This document shows, in pieces, positions 28,381 to 35,981 of a stretch of DNA of 64,000 bases. Every line of letters starts with the position of its first letter. Position 1 is the first letter of the stretch. The notes below the pieces were generated by a model. The model was not told the origin of the DNA. It saw nothing but the letters and a program-made list of their open reading frames with translations, and made no database searches. This DNA is from JAWLBM01 sp041687675 (lineage in GTDB: Bacteria; Pseudomonadota; Alphaproteobacteria; Rhizobiales; Pleomorphomonadaceae), in contig JAWLBM010000014.1 in NCBI GenBank assembly GCA_041687675.1, forward strand, positions 31,101 to 95,100, read 5' to 3'. A program made the translations under genes and the position numbers.

Positions 28381-28394
28381 GGAATTTTCGTTCC
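28381..28394. promoter_or_regulatory. candidate IolR operator upstream of iolC
   Basis: GGAA-TTTTCG-TTCC, exact N6 spacing, just upstream of a TTGACC (28398-28403) that could be the -35 of the iolC promoter, in an unusually AT-rich patch. Confidence 0.6.
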
Positions 28395-28397
28395 AAC

Positions 28398-28426
28398 TTG
28401 ACCTTAAATAGAACACGTGCTTCATT
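28398..28426 (+). promoter_or_regulatory. possible iolC promoter
   Basis: TTGACC, then 17 bp, then TTCATT. The -35 is good and the -10 weak. Position between the operator and iolC supports it. Confidence 0.35.
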
Positions 28427-28510
28427 CTTTGCACCGCCGGACGCCCCGCGTCCCGGCGCGTCCGCGGCCGACCGGGGATCCGCCCCGACAGCGCCCAACG
28501 GGAGATGCCG

Positions 28511-30430
28511 ATGCCCGCCAGCCCGACCCTCGACGTGATCACCATCGGTCGATCCTCTGTCGATCTCTACGGCCAGCAGATCGGGGGCCGGCTGGAGGAC
28601 ATGGCGTCCTTCGCCAAGTCCGTCGGCGGCTGCCCGTCCAACATCGCCATCGGCACCGCCCGGCTCGGCCTCAAGTCGGCGGTGCTGACGCGGGTGGGCG
28701 ACGAGCACATGGGCCGCTTCATCCGCGAGCAGATGCAGCGCGAGGGCGTCGACACCCGCGGCATCGTCACCGACCCGAAGCGGCTGACCGCGCTGGTGGT
28801 CCTCGGCGTGCGCGACCGGCACACCTTCCCGCTGATCTTCTACCGCACCGACTGCGCCGACATGGCGCTCTCGGAGGACGACGTCGACGAGGCCTTCGTC
28901 GCCTCCGCCGCGGCGGTGGTGGTGACCGGCACCCACTTCTCCACGCCCACGGTGGACGCGGCGAGCCGCAAGGCGATGCGGATCGCCCGCGCCAACGGCC
29001 GCAAGGTGGTGTTCGACGTCGACTACCGGCCGAACCTCTGGGGGCTCGCCGGCCATGGCGCCGGCGAGGAGCGCTACATCCGCTCCGACACCGTCTCCGC
29101 CCACCTCGCCAGCCTCCTCCCCGACTGCAACCTCGTCGTCGGCACCGAGGAGGAACTGATGATCGCCGGCGGCGTCGAGGAGCCGCTCGGCGCGATCCGG
29201 CGCATCCGCGAGCTTTCCGCCGCCACCATCGTCTGCAAGCGCGGGCCGATGGGCTGCGTGGTGTTCCCGGGCGAGATCCCGGACAGCATCGAGGACGGCG
29301 TCAAGGGGCCCGGGTTCCCGGTCGAGGTCTACAACGTGCTCGGCGCCGGCGACGCCTTCATGTCCGGGTTCCTGCGCGGCTGGCTGCGCGGGGAGCCGCT
29401 GGAGACCTGCTCGGCCTGGGCCAACGCCTGCGGCGCCTTCGCGGTGTCGCGCCTCCTCTGCGCGCCGGAGATCCCGACCTTCGAGGAACTGCAGTATTTC
29501 CTGGAGCACGGCAGCCCGCACCGGGCGCTCCGGCTCGACAAGGATATAAACCACGTCCACTGGGCGACCACCCGCCGGGACGACTGGCCGACGCTGATGG
29601 CGCTCGCCATCGACCACCGGGCGCAGCTCGAGGCGATCGCCGACGAGGCCGGCGCGCCGCGCGCGCGAATTCCCGCCTTCAAGGTGCTGGCGGTCGAGGC
29701 GGCGGCGCGGGTCGCCGACGGCGGCGACGGCTTCGGCATGCTGATCGACGACACCTGGGGCACCGAGGCGCTGCACAAGGCCGCCGGCCTGCCCTTCTGG
29801 ATCGGCCGCCCGGTCGAGGAGCCCGGCTCGCGGCCGCTCCGCTTCGAGCCGGGCCTCGACCTCGGCTCGCACCTCGTCGAATGGCCGGTGATCCACACGG
29901 TGAAGTGCCTGTGCTTCTACCACCCGGACGATCCGGAGGAGCTGAAGCGGGCGCAGGAGGAGAAGCTCCTGCAGCTGCACGAGGCGACCCGCACCGTCGG
30001 CCGCGAGCTGCTCGTCGAGATCATCGCCGGCAAGCATGGTGCGCTCGGCACCGACACGGTGGCGAGCGTGCTCCGCCGGCTCTATGATCTCGGCATCCGG
30101 CCCGACTGGTGGAAGCTGGAGCCGCAGCCGGACGCGGCGGCCTGGGACGCCGTCGGCGCCGCGGTGGCGAAGAACGACCCCTGGTGCCGCGGCATCGTGC
30201 TGCTCGGCCTCGAGGCGCCGGAGGCGGAGCTGGAGGCGGCCTTCGCGCTCGCCGCCCGGCAGCCGCTGGTCAAGGGCTTCGCGGTCGGCCGCACCATCTT
30301 CGCCGATGCCGCCCGTCGCTGGATGCGCGGGGAGATCGACGACGAGGCGGCGGTCGCCGACATGGCCGCGCGCTTCGCCCGCCTGGTCGGGGCATGGCGC
30401 CGGGCCGCCGACGGCCGCAACGCCGCCTGA
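28511..30430 (+). CDS. iolC: 5-dehydro-2-deoxygluconokinase fused to DUF2090 domain
   Basis: 639 aa. The N-terminal half is a PfkB kinase (DVITIGRSSVDLYGQQIGGRLEDM, FAKSVGGCPSNIAIGTARLG, and catalytic YNVLGAGDAFMSGFLRG near residue 280). The C-terminal half (from about 340) is the DUF2090 domain found in long IolC proteins, an aldolase-like fold. The kinase phosphorylates 5-dehydro-2-deoxy-D-gluconate in myo-inositol breakdown. Start 28511 fits the GGGAG spacing; ATG 28505 adds two residues. iolB follows 44 bp later; iolD, iolE and iolG are not in this window. Confidence 0.94.
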   Translation: MPASPTLDVITIGRSSVDLYGQQIGGRLEDMASFAKSVGGCPSNIAIGTARLGLKSAVLTRVGDEHMGRFIREQMQREGVDTRGIVTDPKRLTALVVLGVRDRHTFPLIFYRTDCADMALSEDDVDEAFVASAAAVVVTGTHFSTPTVDAASRKAMRIARANGRKVVFDVDYRPNLWGLAGHGAGEERYIRSDTVSAHLASLLPDCNLVVGTEEELMIAGGVEEPLGAIRRIRELSAATIVCKRGPMGCVVFPGEIPDSIEDGVKGPGFPVEVYNVLGAGDAFMSGFLRGWLRGEPLETCSAWANACGAFAVSRLLCAPEIPTFEELQYFLEHGSPHRALRLDKDINHVHWATTRRDDWPTLMALAIDHRAQLEAIADEAGAPRARIPAFKVLAVEAAARVADGGDGFGMLIDDTWGTEALHKAAGLPFWIGRPVEEPGSRPLRFEPGLDLGSHLVEWPVIHTVKCLCFYHPDDPEELKRAQEEKLLQLHEATRTVGRELLVEIIAGKHGALGTDTVASVLRRLYDLGIRPDWWKLEPQPDAAAWDAVGAAVAKNDPWCRGIVLLGLEAPEAELEAAFALAARQPLVKGFAVGRTIFADAARRWMRGEIDDEAAVADMAARFARLVGAWRRAADGRNAA

Positions 30431-30474
30431 TGCCAGGGCCGCCCGCAGGGGCGGCAGCAACGACGAGAGGGACG

Positions 30475-31263
30475 ATGTCCAAGCTGAAGATGACGCCCGC
30501 CGCCGGGTCCCGGACCCACCACGTGACGCCCGAGACCGCCGGCTGGACCTACGTCGGCTTCGACGCCTGGCGCCTCGCCCCCGGCGAGAGCGCCTCCGGC
30601 GGCGAGCCGGGCCGGGAGACCTGCCTCGTCCTCGTCACCGGCCGCGCCCGGGTGACCGCCGGGGGGAGCGACCTCGGCAGCCTCGGCGGCCGGACCTCGC
30701 CCTTCGAGGGCAAGCCCGACAGCGTCTACGTCTCCGCCGGCGAGAGCTGGACGGTGACGGCGCAGACCGACTGCGAGCTCGCAGTCTGCACCTCCCCGGG
30801 CAGCGGCAGCGTGCCGACCCGCGTCATCCGCGGCGACGACCTTGCCGTCGAGACCCGTGGCAAGGGCTCCAACATCCGCCACGTCGTCAACATCCTGCCC
30901 GAGTGGGACCCGGCCGAGAGCCTGCTGGTCGTGGAGGTGATCACCCCCGCCGGCAACTCCTCCAGCTATCCGCCGCACAAGCACGACCGCGACGCGCTGC
31001 CGGACGAATCGATGCTGGAGGAGACCTACTACCACCGCATCGACCCGCCGCAGGGCTTCGCCTTCCAGCGTGTCTACACCGACGACCGCTCGCTCGACGA
31101 GACGATGACGGTGGAGGACGGCGACGTGGTGCTTGTGCCGAAGGGCTACCACCCCTGCGCCGCCCCGCACGGCTACAGCCTCTACTACCTCAACGTGATG
31201 GCCGGTCCGCGGCGGGTCTGGAAGTTCCACAACGACCCGGCGCACGAATGGATGCTGAAGTAG
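30475..31263 (+). CDS. iolB: 5-deoxy-glucuronate isomerase
   Basis: 262 aa, bicupin fold. It starts MSKLKMTPAAG at ATG 30475 (GAGAGGG upstream). Conserved IolB features: RETCLVLVTGRARVTAGG, SSSYPPHKHDRDALPDESMLEETYYHRIDPPQGFAFQRVYTDDRSLDE (metal ligands His/Glu), VEDGDVVLVPKGYHPCAAPHGY. It converts 5-deoxy-glucuronate to 5-dehydro-2-deoxygluconate, the IolC substrate, so the pair performs consecutive steps. Confidence 0.95.
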   Translation: MSKLKMTPAAGSRTHHVTPETAGWTYVGFDAWRLAPGESASGGEPGRETCLVLVTGRARVTAGGSDLGSLGGRTSPFEGKPDSVYVSAGESWTVTAQTDCELAVCTSPGSGSVPTRVIRGDDLAVETRGKGSNIRHVVNILPEWDPAESLLVVEVITPAGNSSSYPPHKHDRDALPDESMLEETYYHRIDPPQGFAFQRVYTDDRSLDETMTVEDGDVVLVPKGYHPCAAPHGYSLYYLNVMAGPRRVWKFHNDPAHEWMLK

Positions 31264-31407
31264 GCGCCCAGCCGGCGGCCCGCGATGACGGACCTCTCAC
31301 GGATGTTTGAACCTGCCGGCACGGCCGGTGTCTTGCTCCCGCCGCCGCGGATGGCGACGATCCGCGGCGGTGGCACTTTCGACCATACCGCCGAGAAGGG
31401 GTTTCCG

Positions 31408-31860
31408 ATGAAGCGTAGCTGGATGTATGCGGCCGCCGTGGTTGCCGCGGTCGCCGTCACGGGCGTCACGGGCGCGAGCATGGCCCAGGAGGATCCGATC
31501 AAGGCCCGGCAGGAGCTGATGAAGGACAACGGCCGCCAGGCCAAGATCGTCGGCGAGATGGCCCAGGGCAAGACCGCCTTCGACGCCGCCGCCGCCAAGG
31601 CGGCGCTCGAGAAGATGGCCACCGACGTCGACGCCTTCGTCACCCACTTCCCCGAAGGCTCCGACCAGGGCGAGACCGAGGCGCTGCCGGCGATCTGGCA
31701 GGACAAGGCGGATTTCGAGGCCCGGGCCGCCAAGATGGCCACTGACGCCCGCGCCGCCGCCGCCGCGGTCGACCAGGGCGAGGACGCCTTCAAGGCCGCC
31801 GCCGGGGTGATGTTCGGCAACTGCAAGGCCTGCCACGAGGTCTACCGCAAGCCGAGCTGA
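31408..31860 (+). CDS. cytochrome c' (periplasmic)
   Basis: 150 aa. Signal peptide (MKRSWMYAAAVVAAVAVTGV, cut near SMA/QED), then a four-helix bundle with the C-terminal haem motif CKACH (Cys139, Cys142, His143) followed by VYR, as in cytochromes c'. Met/Leu residues early in helix A (ARQELMKDNGRQAKIVGEM) fit the family. Roles include binding nitric oxide and protecting against it, or electron transfer. The gene stands alone between iolB and a strong terminator. Confidence 0.93.
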   Translation: MKRSWMYAAAVVAAVAVTGVTGASMAQEDPIKARQELMKDNGRQAKIVGEMAQGKTAFDAAAAKAALEKMATDVDAFVTHFPEGSDQGETEALPAIWQDKADFEARAAKMATDARAAAAAVDQGEDAFKAAAGVMFGNCKACHEVYRKPS

Positions 31861-31904
31861 CCCGCGGCGCCTCCGGAGGAGGCCCGCGCGTCTCGGCCGT
31901 CATC

Positions 31905-31935
31905 CGCCGCCGGGGGGTTGGCCCCTCCGGCGGCG
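31905..31935 (+). terminator. terminator of the cytochrome c' gene
   Basis: Stem CGCCGCCGG-GGGG / CCCC-T-CCGGCGGCG with a TTGG loop and one bulged T, followed by TTTCGTT. It lies 44 bp after the cytochrome stop and 13 bp before the convergent lpd stop. Confidence 0.8.
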
Positions 31936-31947
31936 TTTCGTTGCGGG

Positions 31948-33387
31948 TCAGATGTGGATCGCCCGCCCGTAGGCCGACAGCACGCTCTCGTGCATCATCT
32001 CCGACAGCGTCGGGTGCGGGAAGACCGTGTGCATCAGGTCCTCCTCGGTGGTCTCCAGCTGCATCGCCACCACGAATCCCTGGATCAGCTCGGTGACCTC
32101 CGCCCCGACCATGTGGGCGCCGAGCAGCTGGCCGGTCCTGGCGTCGAAGATCGTCTTGACGAGGCCCTCCGGCTCGCCGAGGGCTATCGCCTTGCCGTTG
32201 CCGATGAAGGGAAAGCGGCCCACCTTGACCTCGCGGCCGGCCTCCTTCGCCTTCTTCTCCGTGAGGCCCACCGACGCGACCTGCGGATGGCAGTAGGTGC
32301 AGCCGGGGATCTTCGCCTTGTCCATCGGGTGGACGTGCTTGCCGGCGATCGCCTCGACGCAGATGACGCCCTCGTGCTCGGCCTTGTGCGCCAGCATCGG
32401 CGGGCCGGCGACGTCGCCGATGGCGTAGATGCCCGGAACGCTGGTGCGGCCGAGGCCGTCGGCGACGATGCAGCCGCGCTCGGTCTTCACGCCGAGCGCC
32501 TCCAGGCCGAGGTCCTCGACGTTGCCGACGACGCCGACGGCGGAGATCACCCGGTCGACCTTGATCGTCTCGGCCTTGCCGTCCTTCAGCTCGACCGTGG
32601 CGGTCACCTCGTTCACCGACTTGGCAAGGCCGGTGACCTTCGCCTCGGTGAGGATGCGGATCCCCTGCTTCTCGAAGCGCTTGCGGGCGTGCTCGGCGAT
32701 CTCGTGGTCCTCCACGGGGAGGATCTGCGGCATCACCTCGACGACGGTGACCTCGGAGCCCATGGTGCGGTAGAAGCTCGCGAACTCGATGCCGATCGCG
32801 CCGGAGCCGACCACCAGCAGCGACTTCGGCATCGCCTCCGGCACCATCGCCTCGAAATAGGTCCACACCAGCTTGCCGTCCGGCTCGAGGCCGGGCAGCA
32901 CCCGCGGCCGGGCGCCGGTGGCGACGACGATGTGCTTCGCCTTGTAGGTGCCGGGGCCGAGGGCGCCGCGCGGGGCCGGGTTCGGCTTGCCGTACTCGGT
33001 CTCCTTCGCCGCCTCGACCTTGACGGTGCCGGCGGCGGGGATGGTGGCGCGACCCCAGATCACGTCCACCTTGTTCTTCTTGAGGAGCCCGCCAACGCCG
33101 CCGTTCAGCTGCGCCGATACCCCGCGCGAGCGCTTGACGATCGCAGCCGGGTCGAAGGACACCTCGCCGATCTTCAGGCCGTAGGCCTCGCCGTGGGTGG
33201 CGTAGTGGTAGACCTCGGCGGAGCGCAGCAGCGCCTTGGTCGGGATGCATCCCCAGTTGAGGCAGATGCCGCCGAGGTGCCGGCTCTCCACGACCGCCGT
33301 CCTCAGCCCGAGCTGCGCCGCCCGGATGGCCGCCACGTAGCCGCCGGGCCCGCCGCCGATGATGATGACGTCATACTGCTCTGCCAT
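31948..33387 (-). CDS. lpd: dihydrolipoyl dehydrogenase (E3)
   Basis: 479 aa from ATG 33387 (GAGGTGG upstream). FAD motif VIIIGGGPGGYVAAIRAAQLG, redox disulfide GGICLNWGCIPTKALL, NAD motif LLVVGSGAIGIEFASF, FAD site GIYAIGDVAGPPMLAHKAEHEG, and C-terminal His-Glu pair in HTVFPHPTLSEMMHESVL. It reoxidises dihydrolipoamide for the pyruvate dehydrogenase complex. It follows pdhA-B-C on the same strand but is separated from pdhC by about 1.1 kb of repeats and a nuclease gene. Confidence 0.96.
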   Translation of the reverse strand: MAEQYDVIIIGGGPGGYVAAIRAAQLGLRTAVVESRHLGGICLNWGCIPTKALLRSAEVYHYATHGEAYGLKIGEVSFDPAAIVKRSRGVSAQLNGGVGGLLKKNKVDVIWGRATIPAAGTVKVEAAKETEYGKPNPAPRGALGPGTYKAKHIVVATGARPRVLPGLEPDGKLVWTYFEAMVPEAMPKSLLVVGSGAIGIEFASFYRTMGSEVTVVEVMPQILPVEDHEIAEHARKRFEKQGIRILTEAKVTGLAKSVNEVTATVELKDGKAETIKVDRVISAVGVVGNVEDLGLEALGVKTERGCIVADGLGRTSVPGIYAIGDVAGPPMLAHKAEHEGVICVEAIAGKHVHPMDKAKIPGCTYCHPQVASVGLTEKKAKEAGREVKVGRFPFIGNGKAIALGEPEGLVKTIFDARTGQLLGAHMVGAEVTELIQGFVVAMQLETTEEDLMHTVFPHPTLSEMMHESVLSAYGRAIHI

Positions 33388-33534
33388 GGACCACCTCGCC
33401 CTTCGTTCCTGTTCACCGGCCCCAAGGGCCGCGCCTGTCCGTCGCCCACCTACATCCGGGCGAGGCTGACCGCCCGACACCGGATCGCCCGCGCGACACC
33501 ACCCGGGCCCTCGTCGTCACCGAACCCCTCAGAC

Positions 33535-33640
33535 GTCGTCCCGGCGAAAGCCGGGATCCAGTGCGACGCCAGGATCTCGCACCACCCCGCAGGCTCGCCA
33601 GCCCCGGCCGAGCCTGGATCCCGGCTTTCGCCGGGATGAC
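33535..33640. repeat. double-palindrome repeat unit, copy 2
   Basis: Forward arm 33535-33561 (GTCGTC instead of GTCATC at its start), reverse arm 33614-33640, 106 bp overall. The spacer shares TGCGACGCC and CCAGCCCCGGCCG with copies 3 and 4. Confidence 0.88.
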
Positions 33641-33743
33641 GGCGGAGCGTGGGATAAATCGAGCGGTGCGACGCGGGTATCCGTATCCCTGCCGTGCCAC
33701 CCTCGCCTTCACCGGCGCCCTCGACGTCACCCACCCCCTCGAC

Positions 33744-33848
33744 GTCATCCCGGCGAAAGCCGGGATCCAGTGCGACGCCGGGATCCGCGCCACTCCGCCG
33801 GCTCCCCAGCCCCGCGCGGGCCTGGATCCCGGCTTTCGCCGGGATGAC
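33744..33848. repeat. double-palindrome repeat unit, copy 3
   Basis: Forward arm 33744-33770 and reverse arm 33822-33848, both matching the 27-nt consensus. It ends 19 bp before the stop codon of the GIY-YIG gene. Confidence 0.9.
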
Positions 33849-33867
33849 GCCGGCGAGTGAGAAGGGT

Positions 33868-34191
33868 TCAGCCAGGTTCATCCGGCGCCTGGCCACTCCA
33901 CTCTGCCAGCACCCCCGGGTAGAGATCTCGCCAGTCCGGGTTCCCCGCCTCGATCAACTCGATCTTCCAGGCCCTTCGCCACTCCTTGATCTGCTTTTCC
34001 CGCCGGATCGCGGTTTCCATGGTCTCGTGCGGCTCGTACCAGACCAGGATGTGCACTCCGTAGCGCGTGGTGAAGCCAAGGCGCACCTTGTCCCGATGCT
34101 CGCCGATCCTCACCGCCAGGTTCGAGGTCACTCCGGTGTAGAGTGTTCCGTTCTTCCGGCTCGCGACAATGTAGACGCACAGCTCCTTCAT
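33868..34191 (-). CDS. GIY-YIG nuclease family protein
   Basis: 107 aa, a single GIY-YIG domain. The two strands that name the family are CVYIVASRKNGTLYTGVTSNL; catalytic Arg in LAVRIGEHR and Glu in AIRREKQIKEWRRAWKIELIEAGNPDWRDLYP. This is the small stand-alone form that is frequent in alphaproteobacteria, close to UvrC-like and homing-endonuclease cores but without a DNA-binding addition. Start ATG 34191; no strong ribosome site. It is bracketed by double-palindrome repeats, which suggests it may recognise or spread them, a hypothesis only. Confidence 0.9.
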   Translation of the reverse strand: MKELCVYIVASRKNGTLYTGVTSNLAVRIGEHRDKVRLGFTTRYGVHILVWYEPHETMETAIRREKQIKEWRRAWKIELIEAGNPDWRDLYPGVLAEWSGQAPDEPG

Positions 34192-34289
34192 TGCCTGGCC
34201 CACGAGCGGGGTGTATGCACCAGGACGTCCTTCGACGTCCCTATCCACGCGACTTCACCCACTCTCTCGACGTCATCACCCCCATCGAC

Positions 34290-34393
34290 GTCATCCCGGC
34301 GAAAGCCGGGATCCAGTGCGACGCCGGGTCCGCACCACCCCACCCCCTCGCCAGCCCCGGCCGGGCCTGGATCCCGGCTTTCGCCGGGATGAC
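34290..34393. repeat. double-palindrome repeat unit, copy 4
   Basis: Forward arm 34290-34316 and reverse arm 34367-34393, exact 27-nt arms, 104 bp overall. It lies 98 bp upstream of the nuclease start and 69 bp after the pdhC stop. Confidence 0.9.
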
Positions 34394-34462
34394 GGCGAGG
34401 GGGCGGGATGATGGCGGAGGGGCGGAATGACAACGGGGCGGGTGCCTCCCCGCCCGGCGCCG

Positions 34463-35839
34463 TCAGACCAGCATCGAGAACGGGTTCTCGATGTAGCCCT
34501 TGAAGGCCTGGGCGAGCTCCGCGCCGAGGGCGCCGTCGACGGCGCGGTGGTCGGTGGAGAGGGTGACGGTCATCTGGGTGGCGACGGCGAGCTGGCCGTT
34601 GCGGACCACCGCCCGCTGCTCGCCCGCGCCGACGGCGAGGATGGTCGCGTGCGGCGGGTTGATGACGGCGGCGAAGTCCTTGACGCCGAACATGCCGAGG
34701 TTCGACACCGAGGTGGTGCCGCCCTGGTACTCCTCCGGCTTCAGCTTGCGGTCGCGGGCGCGCCTGGCGAGGTCTTTCATCTCGCTGGAGATGGCGGACA
34801 GCGACTTGGTCTCCGCCTTGCGGATGATCGGCGTGATGAGGCCGCCGGGGATCGACACGGCGACGCCGACGTCGGCGTGGCGGTGCTGCAGCATGCCGCC
34901 CTCCGTCCAGGAGACGTTGGCGGTCGGCACCGCCTTCAGCGCCAGCGCCATCGCCTTGATGACGAAGTCGTTGACCGAGAGCTTGTAGTCCGGCTTGCCG
35001 TCCTTCACCGGCGCGGCGGCGTTCAGCTGGGTTCTCAGCGCCATCAGCGCGTCGAGGTCGATGTCGAGCGACAGGTAGAAGTGCGGGACCGTCTGCTTCG
35101 ACTCGGTGAGGCGGCGGGCGATCGTCTTGCGCATGCCGTCGTGCGGGATCACCTCGTAGCTGCCCGGCTCGAACAGCCTGAGGACCGCCTCGTCGCCCAT
35201 CGCGGCGGGCTTCGGCGCGGCGGCCGCGGCCGGCTGCGGCGCGGCGGCGGGCGCCGCGGCGGGTCGTGCCGCCTCGACGTCGCGCAGGATGATGCGGCCG
35301 TGCGGGCCGGAGCCCTCGATGGCGGAGAGCTCGAGGCCCTTCTCCTTCGCCACCCGGCGGGCGAGCGGCGAGGCGAAGACGCGGTCGCCCTGCGGCGCCT
35401 CGGCCTTGGGCGCCGGGGCGGGGGCGGCGGGCGCCTGCGACTCGGCGACGGGCGCCGGGCTCGCCGCGCCGTAGCCGCCGCCGGCGGGCGTCTCCGGAGC
35501 CTTGTTGACCACCGGCGCCGCCTCGGCCTTCGGCTGCGGCTTCTCTGCCGGTGCGCCGCCGCCGGAGGCCGCGGCGGCCGCCTCGGCCGGGTCCTCGCCC
35601 TCCTCGGCCAGCACGGCGATCAGCTCGTTGACGGCCACGTCCTCGGTGCCCTCCGGCACGACGATCCTGGCGAGGACGCCCTCGTCGACGGCCTCGACCT
35701 CCATGGTCGCCTTGTCGGTCTCGATCTCGGCGATGACGTCGCCGGCCTTGACCGCGTCGCCCTCCTTGATCGTCCACTTCGCGAGATTGCCCTTCTCCAT
35801 GGTCGGCGAGAGGGCCGGCATCAGGATCTTGATCGGCAT
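34463..35839 (-). CDS. pdhC: dihydrolipoamide acetyltransferase, E2 of pyruvate dehydrogenase
   Basis: 458 aa from ATG 35839 (GGGGAGGA upstream). One lipoyl domain (residues 1-80; lipoyl Lys in ETDKATMEVEAVDEG), an Ala/Pro-rich linker, a peripheral-subunit-binding domain (VFASPLARRVAKEKGLELSAIEGSGPHGRI), a second linker, and the catalytic domain ending LSTDHRAVDGALGAELAQAF (catalytic His/Asp). It forms the core that transfers acetyl to CoA. It is 142 bp after pdhB. Confidence 0.96.
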   Translation of the reverse strand: MPIKILMPALSPTMEKGNLAKWTIKEGDAVKAGDVIAEIETDKATMEVEAVDEGVLARIVVPEGTEDVAVNELIAVLAEEGEDPAEAAAAASGGGAPAEKPQPKAEAAPVVNKAPETPAGGGYGAASPAPVAESQAPAAPAPAPKAEAPQGDRVFASPLARRVAKEKGLELSAIEGSGPHGRIILRDVEAARPAAAPAAAPQPAAAAAPKPAAMGDEAVLRLFEPGSYEVIPHDGMRKTIARRLTESKQTVPHFYLSLDIDLDALMALRTQLNAAAPVKDGKPDYKLSVNDFVIKAMALALKAVPTANVSWTEGGMLQHRHADVGVAVSIPGGLITPIIRKAETKSLSAISSEMKDLARRARDRKLKPEEYQGGTTSVSNLGMFGVKDFAAVINPPHATILAVGAGEQRAVVRNGQLAVATQMTVTLSTDHRAVDGALGAELAQAFKGYIENPFSMLV

Positions 35840-35981
35840 TCGTGTCCTCCCCGGCGGGGCCGGTTCTGTCCGCGCTGGGCGCTGTCCGGGAGCCCTGGCC
35901 CCCCGCCGCGCCGGCATCGTGTCTCATCGGGACCGCCCGCCGGGCGCCGGCGGGCGGGGATCGCGGAGGGAACGCCGGCCG

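Larger units (their letters stand above)
33388..33867. other. intergenic region between lpd and the GIY-YIG gene
   Basis: 480 bp with no gene, largely made of two double-palindrome units (33535-33640 and 33744-33848). The first 147 bp upstream of lpd hold no feature I recognise. Confidence 0.6.
33535..34393. mobile_element. putative repeat-nuclease unit inserted between pdhC and lpd
   Basis: An 859-bp block of three double-palindrome units with one GIY-YIG gene between the second and third. It interrupts the usual closeness of pdhC and lpd. The units are about 105 bp and alike in arm and spacer, as expected of a mobilised family. No transposase, terminal repeat or target duplication is visible, so mobility is inference. 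Confidence 0.4.

Noticed and set aside
28145..30460. Long minus-strand reading frame opposite iolC
   Set aside because: Shadow of iolC; no motifs.
33535..34393. Possible CRISPR array
   Set aside because: The repeats alternate in orientation, form hairpins by themselves and have irregular spacing, and their spacers are alike. No cas gene is present.
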